Below the pieces are notes generated by a model. It was not told where the DNA came from, made no database searches, and worked only from the letters and a program-made list of their open reading frames with translations. Shown piece after piece: positions 57,001 through 64,000 of a stretch of DNA of 64,000 nucleotides. The position numbers were made by a program, and so were the translations under genes. Numbering within the stretch: position 1 is the first letter of the stretch; the number at the start of each line of letters is the position of its first letter. The stretch is from Myxococcales bacterium (lineage in GTDB: Bacteria > Myxococcota > Myxococcia > Myxococcales > JAKAPL01): positions 1 to 64,000 of the forward strand of contig JAKAPL010000008.1 of NCBI GenBank assembly GCA_021807105.1. The letters run 5' to 3'.

Positions 57001-58869
57001 CTGGGGAGCGCGAGCCTCCACCTCGCCTTCGCCGGGGTGACGACCGCTGACCCGCCGTCGCAGTCGCTCGTCGCCGATCCTACGCCGGTCTCTTTCCCCG
57101 ATGTCCACCTCCCGCCGCACGCGGCCGGGACGGTGACGCTGACCGTGACCGACAACGCCGGGAACCCGTCCACGGCCGTCTGGACGGTCAAGACCGACGT
57201 GGTGCCGCCGGCGGCGCCCTCGCCGTCCGCGAAGATCGCGACCGCGCAGGACGCCCGGACCGGCACCGTGACCCTCGGCTGGACCGCGCCGGCCGACGAC
57301 GGCACGGACGCGACGAGCGGTCCGGTGACCTCGTACGATCTCCGCTGGTCCACGACCGTGGACCCGGCGACCGACGCGCAGTTCTTCGGCGGCGGGATGA
57401 CCGCCGACACCGGCATCGGCTCGCTGACCGTCCAGGCGCCCGGGCAATCGCAGACGTACGCCCTCGGCGGCCTGCCGCCCCTCAACACGTACTACGTCGC
57501 CCTGCGCGCGGTCGACGCCGTGGGGAACCGGTCGCCGCTCACGGTCAACACCGTCACGAACCTCTGGAACAGCGTCACCCTGACCGGCCCGAGCGGCTCG
57601 AACCTGGGCTACTCGATGGCGAGCGGCGACTTCAACGGGGACGGGAGGATCGACCTCGCGATCGGCGGCCCCAACTTCGGCGGCGGGGCGGGCGGGGCCT
57701 ACGTCGTCTACGGGGTGAGCGATCTCTCGACGCTCGGGAACGGCTCCCTCGTCGCCGTCTCCAACGACTCGGCCGGCGACCTGATGGGCTATGACCTGGC
57801 GGTCGGCGACCTCGACGGCGACGGCTACGCCGACCTCGCGGTGGGCTCTCCGAGCTGGAGCGGCAGCCGCGGTCGGGTGGACATCTACTTCGGCAGCGCG
57901 ACCGGGTTGCCGGCGGCGCCGTCCGTCGAGATCCAGGGCACGGTGGGCACGAACGGCAAGTTCGGTCGCGCCGTCAAGATCGTGGGAGCCATCAACAAGG
58001 CGGAGAACAACGGCACCCCGCAGCCGGCGTTGTTCATCGGCGCGCCGCTGGAGGGCAACGGGACGGGCTACCTCTTCTTCGGCCGTACCAAGACGCAGTG
58101 GGCGGCGCTCGGCTCCTCGCCCCTGCCGACCTCCGCGGCGGACCTGGCCCTCTCCGGCCCCGCCGGCAGCGACTTCGGCTTCCGCTGGGCCGCGGCCGGC
58201 ATCGGCGACATCAACGGCGACGGCTACCCCGACTTCATCCTCCCCGATTCGCCCATGAGCACGGTGTACGGCTTCTCCGGCAGGGCGGTCACGGCGCTCG
58301 CCGCCGCGGGCAAGACCGCGACCGTAGCCCAGAACACCCTGTTCACCGAGCAGGACCCGGCGGGCGGCGGCGCGTGCGCCGACACCGGAACGTACGACTG
58401 CTTCGGGATGACGGCGGTCGGCGGGCTCTCGTTCACCGGCGGATCGACCCCGGACGTCGTCGTCTCGTCGATCCTCACCGCCGGAGACGTCGACAAGGTC
58501 TACCTCTTCTCGACCTCGGGGGGCACGATCAACGGGACGCCGGTGACTACGTTGACGGGATCCGGCGGCACCTTCGGCTGGGCGCTCGCCGCCGCGGACG
58601 TGAATGGAGACGGACGGCCTGATCTCCTCGTGGGGACGAACGGGACCCATACCCCCCAGGCGTTCCTCTACCTGGATCGGGCGAGCGCACCCTATCTCGG
58701 CCCGTCGCCCGACGCCGTGATCCAGGGGGCCACCGCGCCCTTCGGCTTCAGCCTGGCGGCCGGTTCCTTCAACGGCCAGCAGTGGACGGCGGGGCCCGAC
58801 GCGGCCACGGGGCTTCCCGACATCGCCGCCGGCGCCCCGCTGGCCAACACGGTGACGATCGATTACTAG
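54001..58869 (+). CDS. large lipoprotein with Ig-like and FG-GAP/VCBS (integrin-like) repeats
   Basis: 1622 aa; lipobox ALLSACPQK; Ig/fibronectin-like repeats; C-terminal SGDFNGDGRIDLAIGGP, VGDLDGDGYADLAVGSP, IGDINGDGYPDFI, AADVNGDGRPDLLVG. Confidence 0.92.
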   Translation: MARTMTGKMGMGILGAALLSACPQKPAPPKPSIGFASPTAGATLHASDSTGSPPAGAISIPVKLTTTNAAVGSGVTLTVDGAAAAQTTVQSGGAASLAGVILTGSAAGTAHTLQASVLDSGGNGSAQASIQVTVVLPPATCAIQSLTPTSGTIFNETGLTVAGQTTIKDEDPTRAGMQAKIVATTTCTDGSSASLFAGSQLLATATVLGGQVVFDEVTLPDTPIQALSDKSQQLQISVAIEAAGGTATLTASYVVDSNVPTAVIVSPVDGAAFTAADDVDPSTPGVQRVISGTTSGFKELSANIPVSFSIVPAAGLAAQNPYLVDANGGPATLKASDGSFQIWITLNDGQDPLVFWAETATGNVVTSPIVTVSSSATPTLAITDPHDGQLLTQSDDVKPDQPGLQYEMFLSTTAAAGSTITVCSTVAPPGGSPTACPLSCAGFSGGFVVGTAPAAGAQTPLAFATFGDGDQTLIAGVTDPGGSACSAPVAISVHATRPAVTQLSFEGAYVDSDGGLWLNAANVSPDGGGASSVARVILDPAGEFLLPDGGASLVTLANEQSGQTLATAPVGEGDAGPEADIPVTLADGPYALRAMVTDIWGNASQPKDPAANAQLVVKTSLPSCTLTGPNGPYWNVADDGRSQTGDVTIPVTLAAANATAQDVAGAAVPGSLVVAVNADAGTPIPVTGSLVSAPTAAPQGPDAITATLSDPAGNGPVACTPAGGLALTVATVAPTISLSAGTPSGRALPLTITTTEAEAGLPIAIFVNSLTWPTTAKVGASNTTSVTLEGLPNGRDAITASVTDLAGNVAMSGAVNVTISAAGCSVIVESPSENPILFNGTGALGTVSGDRILAQVTVNTPDCKGQTLYLTNTPQGGGPTTTQLVSDPNSGNAIFTLSLADGASGQLYASSCPQATQNCNGSCTCTPAIPYETKLTAPSLTVPTPASTSLSIVAYSGNPTAGQTIGGALVVANAADDTAAAHAAFGGTVSGLGPQNGTGNLGSASLHLAFAGVTTADPPSQSLVADPTPVSFPDVHLPPHAAGTVTLTVTDNAGNPSTAVWTVKTDVVPPAAPSPSAKIATAQDARTGTVTLGWTAPADDGTDATSGPVTSYDLRWSTTVDPATDAQFFGGGMTADTGIGSLTVQAPGQSQTYALGGLPPLNTYYVALRAVDAVGNRSPLTVNTVTNLWNSVTLTGPSGSNLGYSMASGDFNGDGRIDLAIGGPNFGGGAGGAYVVYGVSDLSTLGNGSLVAVSNDSAGDLMGYDLAVGDLDGDGYADLAVGSPSWSGSRGRVDIYFGSATGLPAAPSVEIQGTVGTNGKFGRAVKIVGAINKAENNGTPQPALFIGAPLEGNGTGYLFFGRTKTQWAALGSSPLPTSAADLALSGPAGSDFGFRWAAAGIGDINGDGYPDFILPDSPMSTVYGFSGRAVTALAAAGKTATVAQNTLFTEQDPAGGGACADTGTYDCFGMTAVGGLSFTGGSTPDVVVSSILTAGDVDKVYLFSTSGGTINGTPVTTLTGSGGTFGWALAAADVNGDGRPDLLVGTNGTHTPQAFLYLDRASAPYLGPSPDAVIQGATAPFGFSLAAGSFNGQQWTAGPDAATGLPDIAAGAPLANTVTIDY

Positions 58870-58885
58870 GACACCACTCTCCTAG
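58866..58885. repeat. solo family 1 MITE terminal inverted repeat
   Basis: ctaggacaccactctcctag; 58869-58885 matches ggacaccagtctcctag of copy A at 16/17; overlaps the VCBS gene stop codon. Confidence 0.55.
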
Positions 58886-58897
58886 GAGGGTTTCACG

Positions 58898-59023
58898 ATG
58901 GAAAAGCGACCCTACGAAGCTCCACGGTTGACCTCCGAGAAGGTCTTCATCCCGATGCTCAACGCCGCGACCAGCACGCTCGCCGGGTACGGCGCCTTCA
59001 AGCGCCCGCCGCCGAAGCATTGA
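58898..59023 (+). CDS. candidate RiPP precursor peptide (41 aa) with YxxPxL leader motif
   Basis: SD aggaggg then MEKRPYEAPRLTSEKVFIPMLNAATSTLAGYGAFKRPPPKH; stop overlaps the start of the next gene (ATGA). Not in the ORF track (too short). Confidence 0.8.
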   Translation: MEKRPYEAPRLTSEKVFIPMLNAATSTLAGYGAFKRPPPKH

Positions 59024-59745
59024 ACCTGGCCGCGGCGATCGAGATCGGGGGGCGCCGGATCGAGATACGGACCGGCGACGAGCGCCTGCGTGAGTTGGCC
59101 GTCGCGTTCGCGAGCTATCCCTCGCTGCGCGCCGAGGGGAGCCGCCCCCCGGACGTCCAGCTCCTCCTGTCGCACGCCGAGCGCATGCGCTGGGATCCGG
59201 GCCCGCACCCGTCCGGGGCCTGTCCTCCCGAGCCGCTTGCGCTCTGGATCCTCCTCCGGTCGGCCATCGCCCGCGCCCTCGCGCCGGAGGGAGCCGTGCT
59301 CCACTCGGCCGCGGCGGCCATCGACGGCCGCGCGCTGCTCTTTCTCGCACCGCCTGGCGGCGGCAAGACCACGATCATCGACCTGCTCGAACCGGACGCC
59401 GAGCTGATCGGAGACGAGCTCGTCGCGGTGACACCCGACCCGGCGCGCGGCGGCTTCCGGGTGCAAGGGACTCCCTGCTGGAGCGGCCGTTTCCGCGAGG
59501 GAGCCGCCGGCAGCTTCCCCGTGTCGGCGATCTGCTTTTTGCGCAAGGGGGCGCTCGACCTCGCCCCGCTGCCGCGCCCAGCCGCGCTGCGCGAGCTGCT
59601 GCCCCAATGCTATCTCACCGACCGGCCGCGGGCCGCGGTCGAGACCCTCGACTTCGCGACCGCCTTGCTCGCGCGGACGCCTGCGTACGCTCTGACCTTC
59701 CCTCTCGGCGCGAGCCTCGCGCCGTGGCTTCGCCGGCGGTGGTAG
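59020..59745 (+). CDS. HprK-like kinase (HPr-kinase-related P-loop protein)
   Basis: VLHSAAAAIDGRALLFLAPPGGGKTTIIDLL (Walker A), AELIGDELVAVTPD (Walker B-like), RELLPQCYLTDRPRAAVETL. Confidence 0.82.
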   Translation: MNLAAAIEIGGRRIEIRTGDERLRELAVAFASYPSLRAEGSRPPDVQLLLSHAERMRWDPGPHPSGACPPEPLALWILLRSAIARALAPEGAVLHSAAAAIDGRALLFLAPPGGGKTTIIDLLEPDAELIGDELVAVTPDPARGGFRVQGTPCWSGRFREGAAGSFPVSAICFLRKGALDLAPLPRPAALRELLPQCYLTDRPRAAVETLDFATALLARTPAYALTFPLGASLAPWLRRRW

Positions 59746-60768
59746 ATGCGCGCTCCACTCCCCGCTCCCGAACCCCGCGGCCCCGACGCCCTCGAGCCGC
59801 CGCCGTTCGAGCAGCTCCCCGTCGCCCTTTCGTGGCGCTGCGACTTTGCCTGCCGCCATTGCTGCATCTCCGCGACCCCGGAGGCCACCGCGGACGAGAT
59901 GACCGCGGCGGAGCTCTCGGAGTGGCTCCCCGCCGTCGCGCGGCAATTCCGCCTCGTCTGTTTCACGGGGGGGGAGCCCACCCTCGCCTGGGATCGCCTC
60001 CTGGCGGGGATCCGCGCGTGCACCGCGGTGGGGGTCCCGGCGACGATGGTGAGCCACGGCAAGTGGCTCGACGGGGATGGCGCGAACGAGCGGATGGACC
60101 TCCTCGCCGGCGCGGGGCTGACGTTCCTGACGCTGAGCTACGACGAGTACCACGACCCCTTCTGGCCGAAGGCGCGGCTGCTCGATGCGGTGGGGCGAGC
60201 CGCCGCGCACGGCTTCTCGGTCTGGGTGAAGCTCGTCCGCGGCACCCGCTTCTCCGAAGGCTGGGCAGACGAGTTCCGCGCCGCCGGAGCGGTCTGGGCC
60301 GGGGTCCAGGATCTCTACGAGGTGGGGCGGGCGCGGCTCGTCAAGCTGCGCGGGACCAGGGTCGAGCCCCTCTCCTCGTGCCCCTCGCTCGCGAGCCCGA
60401 TGCTCGCGCCGAACGGGGATCTCTTCGCCTGTTGCAACGCCGAGACCTTGCGGGCCACGCACCTCCTCGGCAACGCGCGGGAGCACCCCATCGCGGAGCT
60501 GCTCGCTCGCCGGCGCACGAACCCGCTGCTCACCGCGGAGATGGCGCTCGGCCCCGGGGGCCTGGCCGAGATCCTCGGCCTGAAGGACGGATCCGACAAC
60601 CTGTGCCGGCTGTGCGCCGAGATCATGCGCTCGCCGGCGCGGGTCGCCCGCCTGCGCGAAGCGCTCGGACGGTCCGATCTTCGCCGGCAGATCGTCGGCA
60701 GGAACCTCCTCTTCGCCTGCCAGGAGTACGACGTGCCCGCGTTGCCGCTGCGGCGCAAGGAGGGCTGA
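59746..60768 (+). CDS. radical SAM protein with SPASM-like C-terminal Cys region
   Basis: ALSWRCDFACRHCCIS (CxxxCxxC), VCFTGGEPTLAWDRL, LSYDEYHDPFW, CPSLASPMLAPNGDLFACCN and LCRLCAEIM. Confidence 0.9.
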   Translation: MRAPLPAPEPRGPDALEPPPFEQLPVALSWRCDFACRHCCISATPEATADEMTAAELSEWLPAVARQFRLVCFTGGEPTLAWDRLLAGIRACTAVGVPATMVSHGKWLDGDGANERMDLLAGAGLTFLTLSYDEYHDPFWPKARLLDAVGRAAAHGFSVWVKLVRGTRFSEGWADEFRAAGAVWAGVQDLYEVGRARLVKLRGTRVEPLSSCPSLASPMLAPNGDLFACCNAETLRATHLLGNAREHPIAELLARRRTNPLLTAEMALGPGGLAEILGLKDGSDNLCRLCAEIMRSPARVARLREALGRSDLRRQIVGRNLLFACQEYDVPALPLRRKEG

Positions 60769-60771
60769 ACC

Positions 60772-61269
60772 TTGCGGCTCCCGGAGGGCGCCTTCTGGTC
60801 GTCGCACCCCGCGGCGGGGCTGCTCGCCGAGCAGGTCGCGGCTCGGTCGTGCGGCCCGCTCGTCACCGCCTCGGGGCTGGGGCTCACGCGTACCATGGGG
60901 GCGTGCATGTGGCCGGGGATCCGCGAGGGCGACCTCCTCTTCTTCCGGCCGCTGCCCGCCGGGACGCCGCTCGCGCCGCTGCTCGGGACCGTCGCGCTGG
61001 CCCGGGACGGGGGACGGATCGTCGGGCATCGGCTCCTGCGCGCCTTCGGCCTCCCTGGCCGCGAACGGTTCGTGCTCTCCGGCGATCTCGCGGATCCCGA
61101 TCCCCCGCGGCCCCGCGAGACGCTCCTCGGGATCGTCCGCGCGGTCTACCGGCCGGGCAAGGGTTTCCTGGACCCACCGGACGCGAGGCCGTCGGGGCCG
61201 CTGTCGCGGGCGCTCCTGTCCCGGGTGGCCCGCCTGGCGACCTGGGCCGCCCGCGAGGGCGTTCGCTGA
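60772..61269 (+). CDS. S24/S26 signal-peptidase-like protein with Ser-to-Cys change at the nucleophile position
   Basis: TMGACMWPGIREGDLLFFRPL (canonical GxSMxPxxxxGD), GTVALARDGGRIVGHRLLRAF, FVLSGDLADPDPPR; TTG start. Confidence 0.75.
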   Translation: MRLPEGAFWSSHPAAGLLAEQVAARSCGPLVTASGLGLTRTMGACMWPGIREGDLLFFRPLPAGTPLAPLLGTVALARDGGRIVGHRLLRAFGLPGRERFVLSGDLADPDPPRPRETLLGIVRAVYRPGKGFLDPPDARPSGPLSRALLSRVARLATWAAREGVR

Positions 61270-61272
61270 ATT

Positions 61273-63000
61273 TTAGTTCCCCAGCCCCGCGCGGGCCCGC
61301 TGGGCTGCGTCGCTGCCCGGCGGCGCGTACTTGAGCGCCTCCTGGTACTTGGCGCGCGCGGCGTCAGGGTTCTGGCCGAGCATGGCGTCGCCCTCGTCCA
61401 CGAGGTCATCGGCCCGCGATTCGTCGTAATGGTGGGCGGCTGGTCGCGTCGAGGCCACCGCCTGCCGGCGCACGGGAGGGGCATGACGCCGCGTGGGGGC
61501 GGACATCGCGTGACGGCGGGAGGGATGCCGGCGCTCGGGCGCGGCGGACCGCGAGGGAGGGGGCGTCTTCGCGGGGTTCGCGCCCTCTCCTTCGACGGCG
61601 ATCGCGTTCGGCTCGATCACGTTGGCCTTCTCGGCGGCCAGCTCCGCCTTGGCGCGGTTGCTGCGCCGGTAACGCTCGTACACGAGCTTCAAGACCTCGA
61701 CGTAGTCCTTCTTGAGCTGCTCGAAATCCGGCCCGCCTGCGCCCCGCGAGGAGAGCATCTCGAAGGCGTGCTCGATGTCGTCCTGCGCGGCGTCCACGTG
61801 GTCCCGTTCCTCTTTCTTCGCCTTGTCCCAGTATTCCTTCGCCTCGGCCATCGTGGTGGGATCGATGGGCTGGCCGTACTCCAGGGCCTTCTGTTGCTGG
61901 GCCTGCTGGAGCGCCGCCTGCTGGCGGTCGACCTCCGCGCGCACCTTCTTGACCGGCGCGTCGAGCAGATCGTTGTGCGGGATGTCGTCGAGGACCTTGC
62001 GCGCGCCGACGAAGTCCTTCTGGTCGAGCAGGTCGCGGGCGTGGGTGAGCGCGCGGTTGCCGTCCGCGAGCGCGTGGGCGAGCGCGATCTGCTCCTGGAG
62101 GACCTCCCGGTCCGGGTAATACGGGAGCGCGACCTCGAAGTCCTGGAGGGCGTCGTCGGCGTTGCCCTTGTGCAGCTCGGCCCGGCCCTGCTCGAACCGC
62201 GCGACCGCGGCCTGAACGAGCTGCTGGTGCTTGCGGGTGCGCGCGAGGGCGAGGATCACGAGCAGGGCCGCGAAGATGGCGAGCACGCCGATCAGCAGTC
62301 CCCGCTTGCCTCCCGCCGACGGGACTGCCGGCGCGGCCTGCCCCGGCTTCTTCCCGGGGGCGTCGGCGTGCGGACGCGGCGCGTTCTTCTTGCCGCGCTC
62401 ACGAAACTCCAGCGTGCTGTCCCCGATCCGGATCTCGTCACCGCCCTGAAGCCCGATCTCGTCCGCCCGCTTGCCGTTGACCAGGGTGCCGTTGCCGGAC
62501 CCCAGGTCGCGCAGGGTCACGCGGCCGCCCTCGTTCGACAGCTCGAAGTGACGGCGGGAGATGGCCTCGTCGAGGATGGAGCAGTCACAGCGGGCCGATC
62601 GTCCGACGACCATGACGCCGCCCCGCAACGGGAAGCGCGCGCCGCGCGCCGGGCCCTCGGTCACGACCAGCTCGAACGGCGGAGGCCCTTCGATGGATTC
62701 GGTGGTGAGGATCCGGGTGGCGCGGGGGTCGGCGGCGGGCGGCTCCTCCTCGGCGAGATCGGGCGGGGGAGCGACGGGCCGGGCGCGGGACGGCCCCGGG
62801 GTCGGGGGACGGGCCGGGGCGCCCGCACGCACCGGCAGCGCGGCGGCGACGCCCGGCTTTCGAGTGACCACGGTCGAGGGGACCGGCGGCCCGGCGCCCT
62901 CGGGAGAAGGGACGTCGTCGTCGGCGGGGACACCGACCGCAGAACCTCCGTTCGGGCCGGGCCTGCCGGACCGGTTGGGCCGTTGTCCTTCGTTAGCCAT
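61273..63000 (-). CDS. FHA-domain protein with TM segment and tetratricopeptide-like region
   Basis: MVVGRSARCDCSILDEAISRRHFELSNEGGRVTLRDLGSGNGTLVNGKR; TM GLLIGVLAIFAALLVILALA; TPR-like helices downstream. Confidence 0.88.
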   Translation of the reverse strand: MANEGQRPNRSGRPGPNGGSAVGVPADDDVPSPEGAGPPVPSTVVTRKPGVAAALPVRAGAPARPPTPGPSRARPVAPPPDLAEEEPPAADPRATRILTTESIEGPPPFELVVTEGPARGARFPLRGGVMVVGRSARCDCSILDEAISRRHFELSNEGGRVTLRDLGSGNGTLVNGKRADEIGLQGGDEIRIGDSTLEFRERGKKNAPRPHADAPGKKPGQAAPAVPSAGGKRGLLIGVLAIFAALLVILALARTRKHQQLVQAAVARFEQGRAELHKGNADDALQDFEVALPYYPDREVLQEQIALAHALADGNRALTHARDLLDQKDFVGARKVLDDIPHNDLLDAPVKKVRAEVDRQQAALQQAQQQKALEYGQPIDPTTMAEAKEYWDKAKKEERDHVDAAQDDIEHAFEMLSSRGAGGPDFEQLKKDYVEVLKLVYERYRRSNRAKAELAAEKANVIEPNAIAVEGEGANPAKTPPPSRSAAPERRHPSRRHAMSAPTRRHAPPVRRQAVASTRPAAHHYDESRADDLVDEGDAMLGQNPDAARAKYQEALKYAPPGSDAAQRARAGLGN

Positions 63001-63120
63001 GGCGAAAACGACGCTGGGAAGAATAGCCGCCTCGCTCCGGGGGGTCAAACTTTCGCGCGGACGCTCCTTCCCGATTGTGACCGCCTGCGAGTTCGGCTAC
63101 CGTGCGGCGGCTCACACCCC

Positions 63121-64000
63121 ATGCGCCCGCTCGCGAGGTCCCTACTCTGCCTGGCCCTGCTCCGGGCCTCGGCCGCCCTGGCCTTGTCTCCCGGCTTCGG
63201 CCTGGCGGCGGCCCTGCGTGCACCCTGGGGCGAGGCCGTGGCGTCGCCCCCCCCCTCCGCTGAGCTCTGGGGCCGCAAGATCGTCGAGGTGAACATCGAG
63301 GGGACCCGCCGCGTCGAGAAGGACGCGGTTCGGGCGGCGGTGAAGGAGCTGAGGCCCGGGAAGACGCTCTCCCCGCCCCGGGTCGCCGCGGACATCGAAT
63401 CCGTCTTCGGCCTCTCCTACTTCTCCGACGTGATCGTCCGCGCGGTCCCCGACGGCCCCGAGGGCGCCGACGTGATCCTCGAGGTCAAGGAGAAGCCGGC
63501 CATCCACGCGATCCGGTTCTCGGGGAACGACGAGCTGGGCAACGATGACCTGAAGGACCTCGTGGACATCAAGCCCTACTCGATCCTGAACCTCGCGGCG
63601 GTCGTCCGCAACCAGCACAAGATCCACGACAAGTACATCGAGAAGGGCTTCTACCTCGCGGAGGTCTCCCACCGGATCGCGCCCCTGCCCGACAACGAGG
63701 TCGACCTGGTCTATGAGATCCGCGAGCACGCCAAGGTCACCGTCCGCAGGATCACCTTCATCGGCAACCACGGCATCCCGTCGGCGGACCTCGCCGCGGC
63801 GATGGAGACGCGGGAGGGAGGCTGGTTCTCCTTCCTCACCCAGAGCGGGACCTACCGCGAGGACGCGATGGCGGAGGACGTCCAGCGCATCCAGGCCGTC
63901 TACTTCGACCGCGGCTACATCAACGTGCGGGTGGGCAAGCCCACCGTGGAGCTCTCCGGCGACAAGCGGTTCATCTACGTCTCCATCCGGATCGACGAGG
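63121..64000 (+). CDS. bamA: BamA/Omp85-type POTRA protein, 3' end off the right window edge
   Basis: Hand translation from ATG 63121: MRPLARSLLCLALL...VEVNIEGTRRVEKDAVRAAVKELRPGKTLSPPRVAADIESVFGLSYFSDVIVRAV...AIRFSGNDELGNDDLKD...ITFIGNHGIPSADLAAAMETREGGWFSFLTQSGTYREDAMAEDVQRIQAVYFDRGYINVRVGKP; open to 64000, not in the ORF track. Confidence 0.85.
   Translation, partial: MRPLARSLLCLALLRASAALALSPGFGLAAALRAPWGEAVASPPPSAELWGRKIVEVNIEGTRRVEKDAVRAAVKELRPGKTLSPPRVAADIESVFGLSYFSDVIVRAVPDGPEGADVILEVKEKPAIHAIRFSGNDELGNDDLKDLVDIKPYSILNLAAVVRNQHKIHDKYIEKGFYLAEVSHRIAPLPDNEVDLVYEIREHAKVTVRRITFIGNHGIPSADLAAAMETREGGWFSFLTQSGTYREDAMAEDVQRIQAVYFDRGYINVRVGKPTVELSGDKRFIYVSIRIDE

Noticed and set aside
53983-58650. 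1555-aa minus-strand ORF
   Set aside because: Antisense to the well-supported FG-GAP lipoprotein; Arg/Gly/Asp/Glu-rich composition typical of high-GC shadow frames.
59020-61269. Standard lasso peptide cluster
   Set aside because: YxxPxL leader, PqqD-like protein and HprK-like kinase fit, but no transglutaminase-like B2 or asparagine-synthetase-like cyclase is present; a radical SAM enzyme is there instead.

Overview
High-GC (roughly 70%), gene-dense bacterial chromosome segment. The Cys-rich 'Myxo' repeat proteins and a Myxo-CTERM-like tail suggest Myxococcota / former Deltaproteobacteria. Recognisable blocks: riboflavin genes (ribE, ribBA-like, ribH) with nusB; acnA; coaBC; a complete isc operon without iscR (iscS-iscU-iscA-hscB-hscA-fdx-iscX); dsbD-like; rph-rdgB; a PduO-type adenosyltransferase; purS-purQ-purL; SCO1, ABC transporter, ctaB and ctaA; etfBA; and the 5' part of a bamA-like gene at the right edge. 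Two very long Cys-rich repeat proteins are present; the first runs off the left edge and is absent from the supplied ORF track. The most interesting candidate is a compact RiPP-like cassette at 53.6-61.3 kb: PqqD-like RRE, FG-GAP lipoprotein, an unlisted 41-aa precursor with a YxxPxL leader motif, HprK-like kinase, radical SAM/SPASM protein, and an S24/S26-like peptidase with Cys at the usual Ser position. Other notable items are a ~187-bp MITE-like family inserted at CTAG/TAG stop codons, a second TIR-bounded repeat family, two 21-bp-period arrays in divergent promoter regions (one a head-to-head inverted array), a 90-bp tandem repeat between etfB and etfA, a RibBA homologue altered at both active sites, and a caspase-like/PDZ/Sel1 protein. 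No rRNA, tRNA, CRISPR array or transposase gene was recognised. All calls are by eye; no database search was run.
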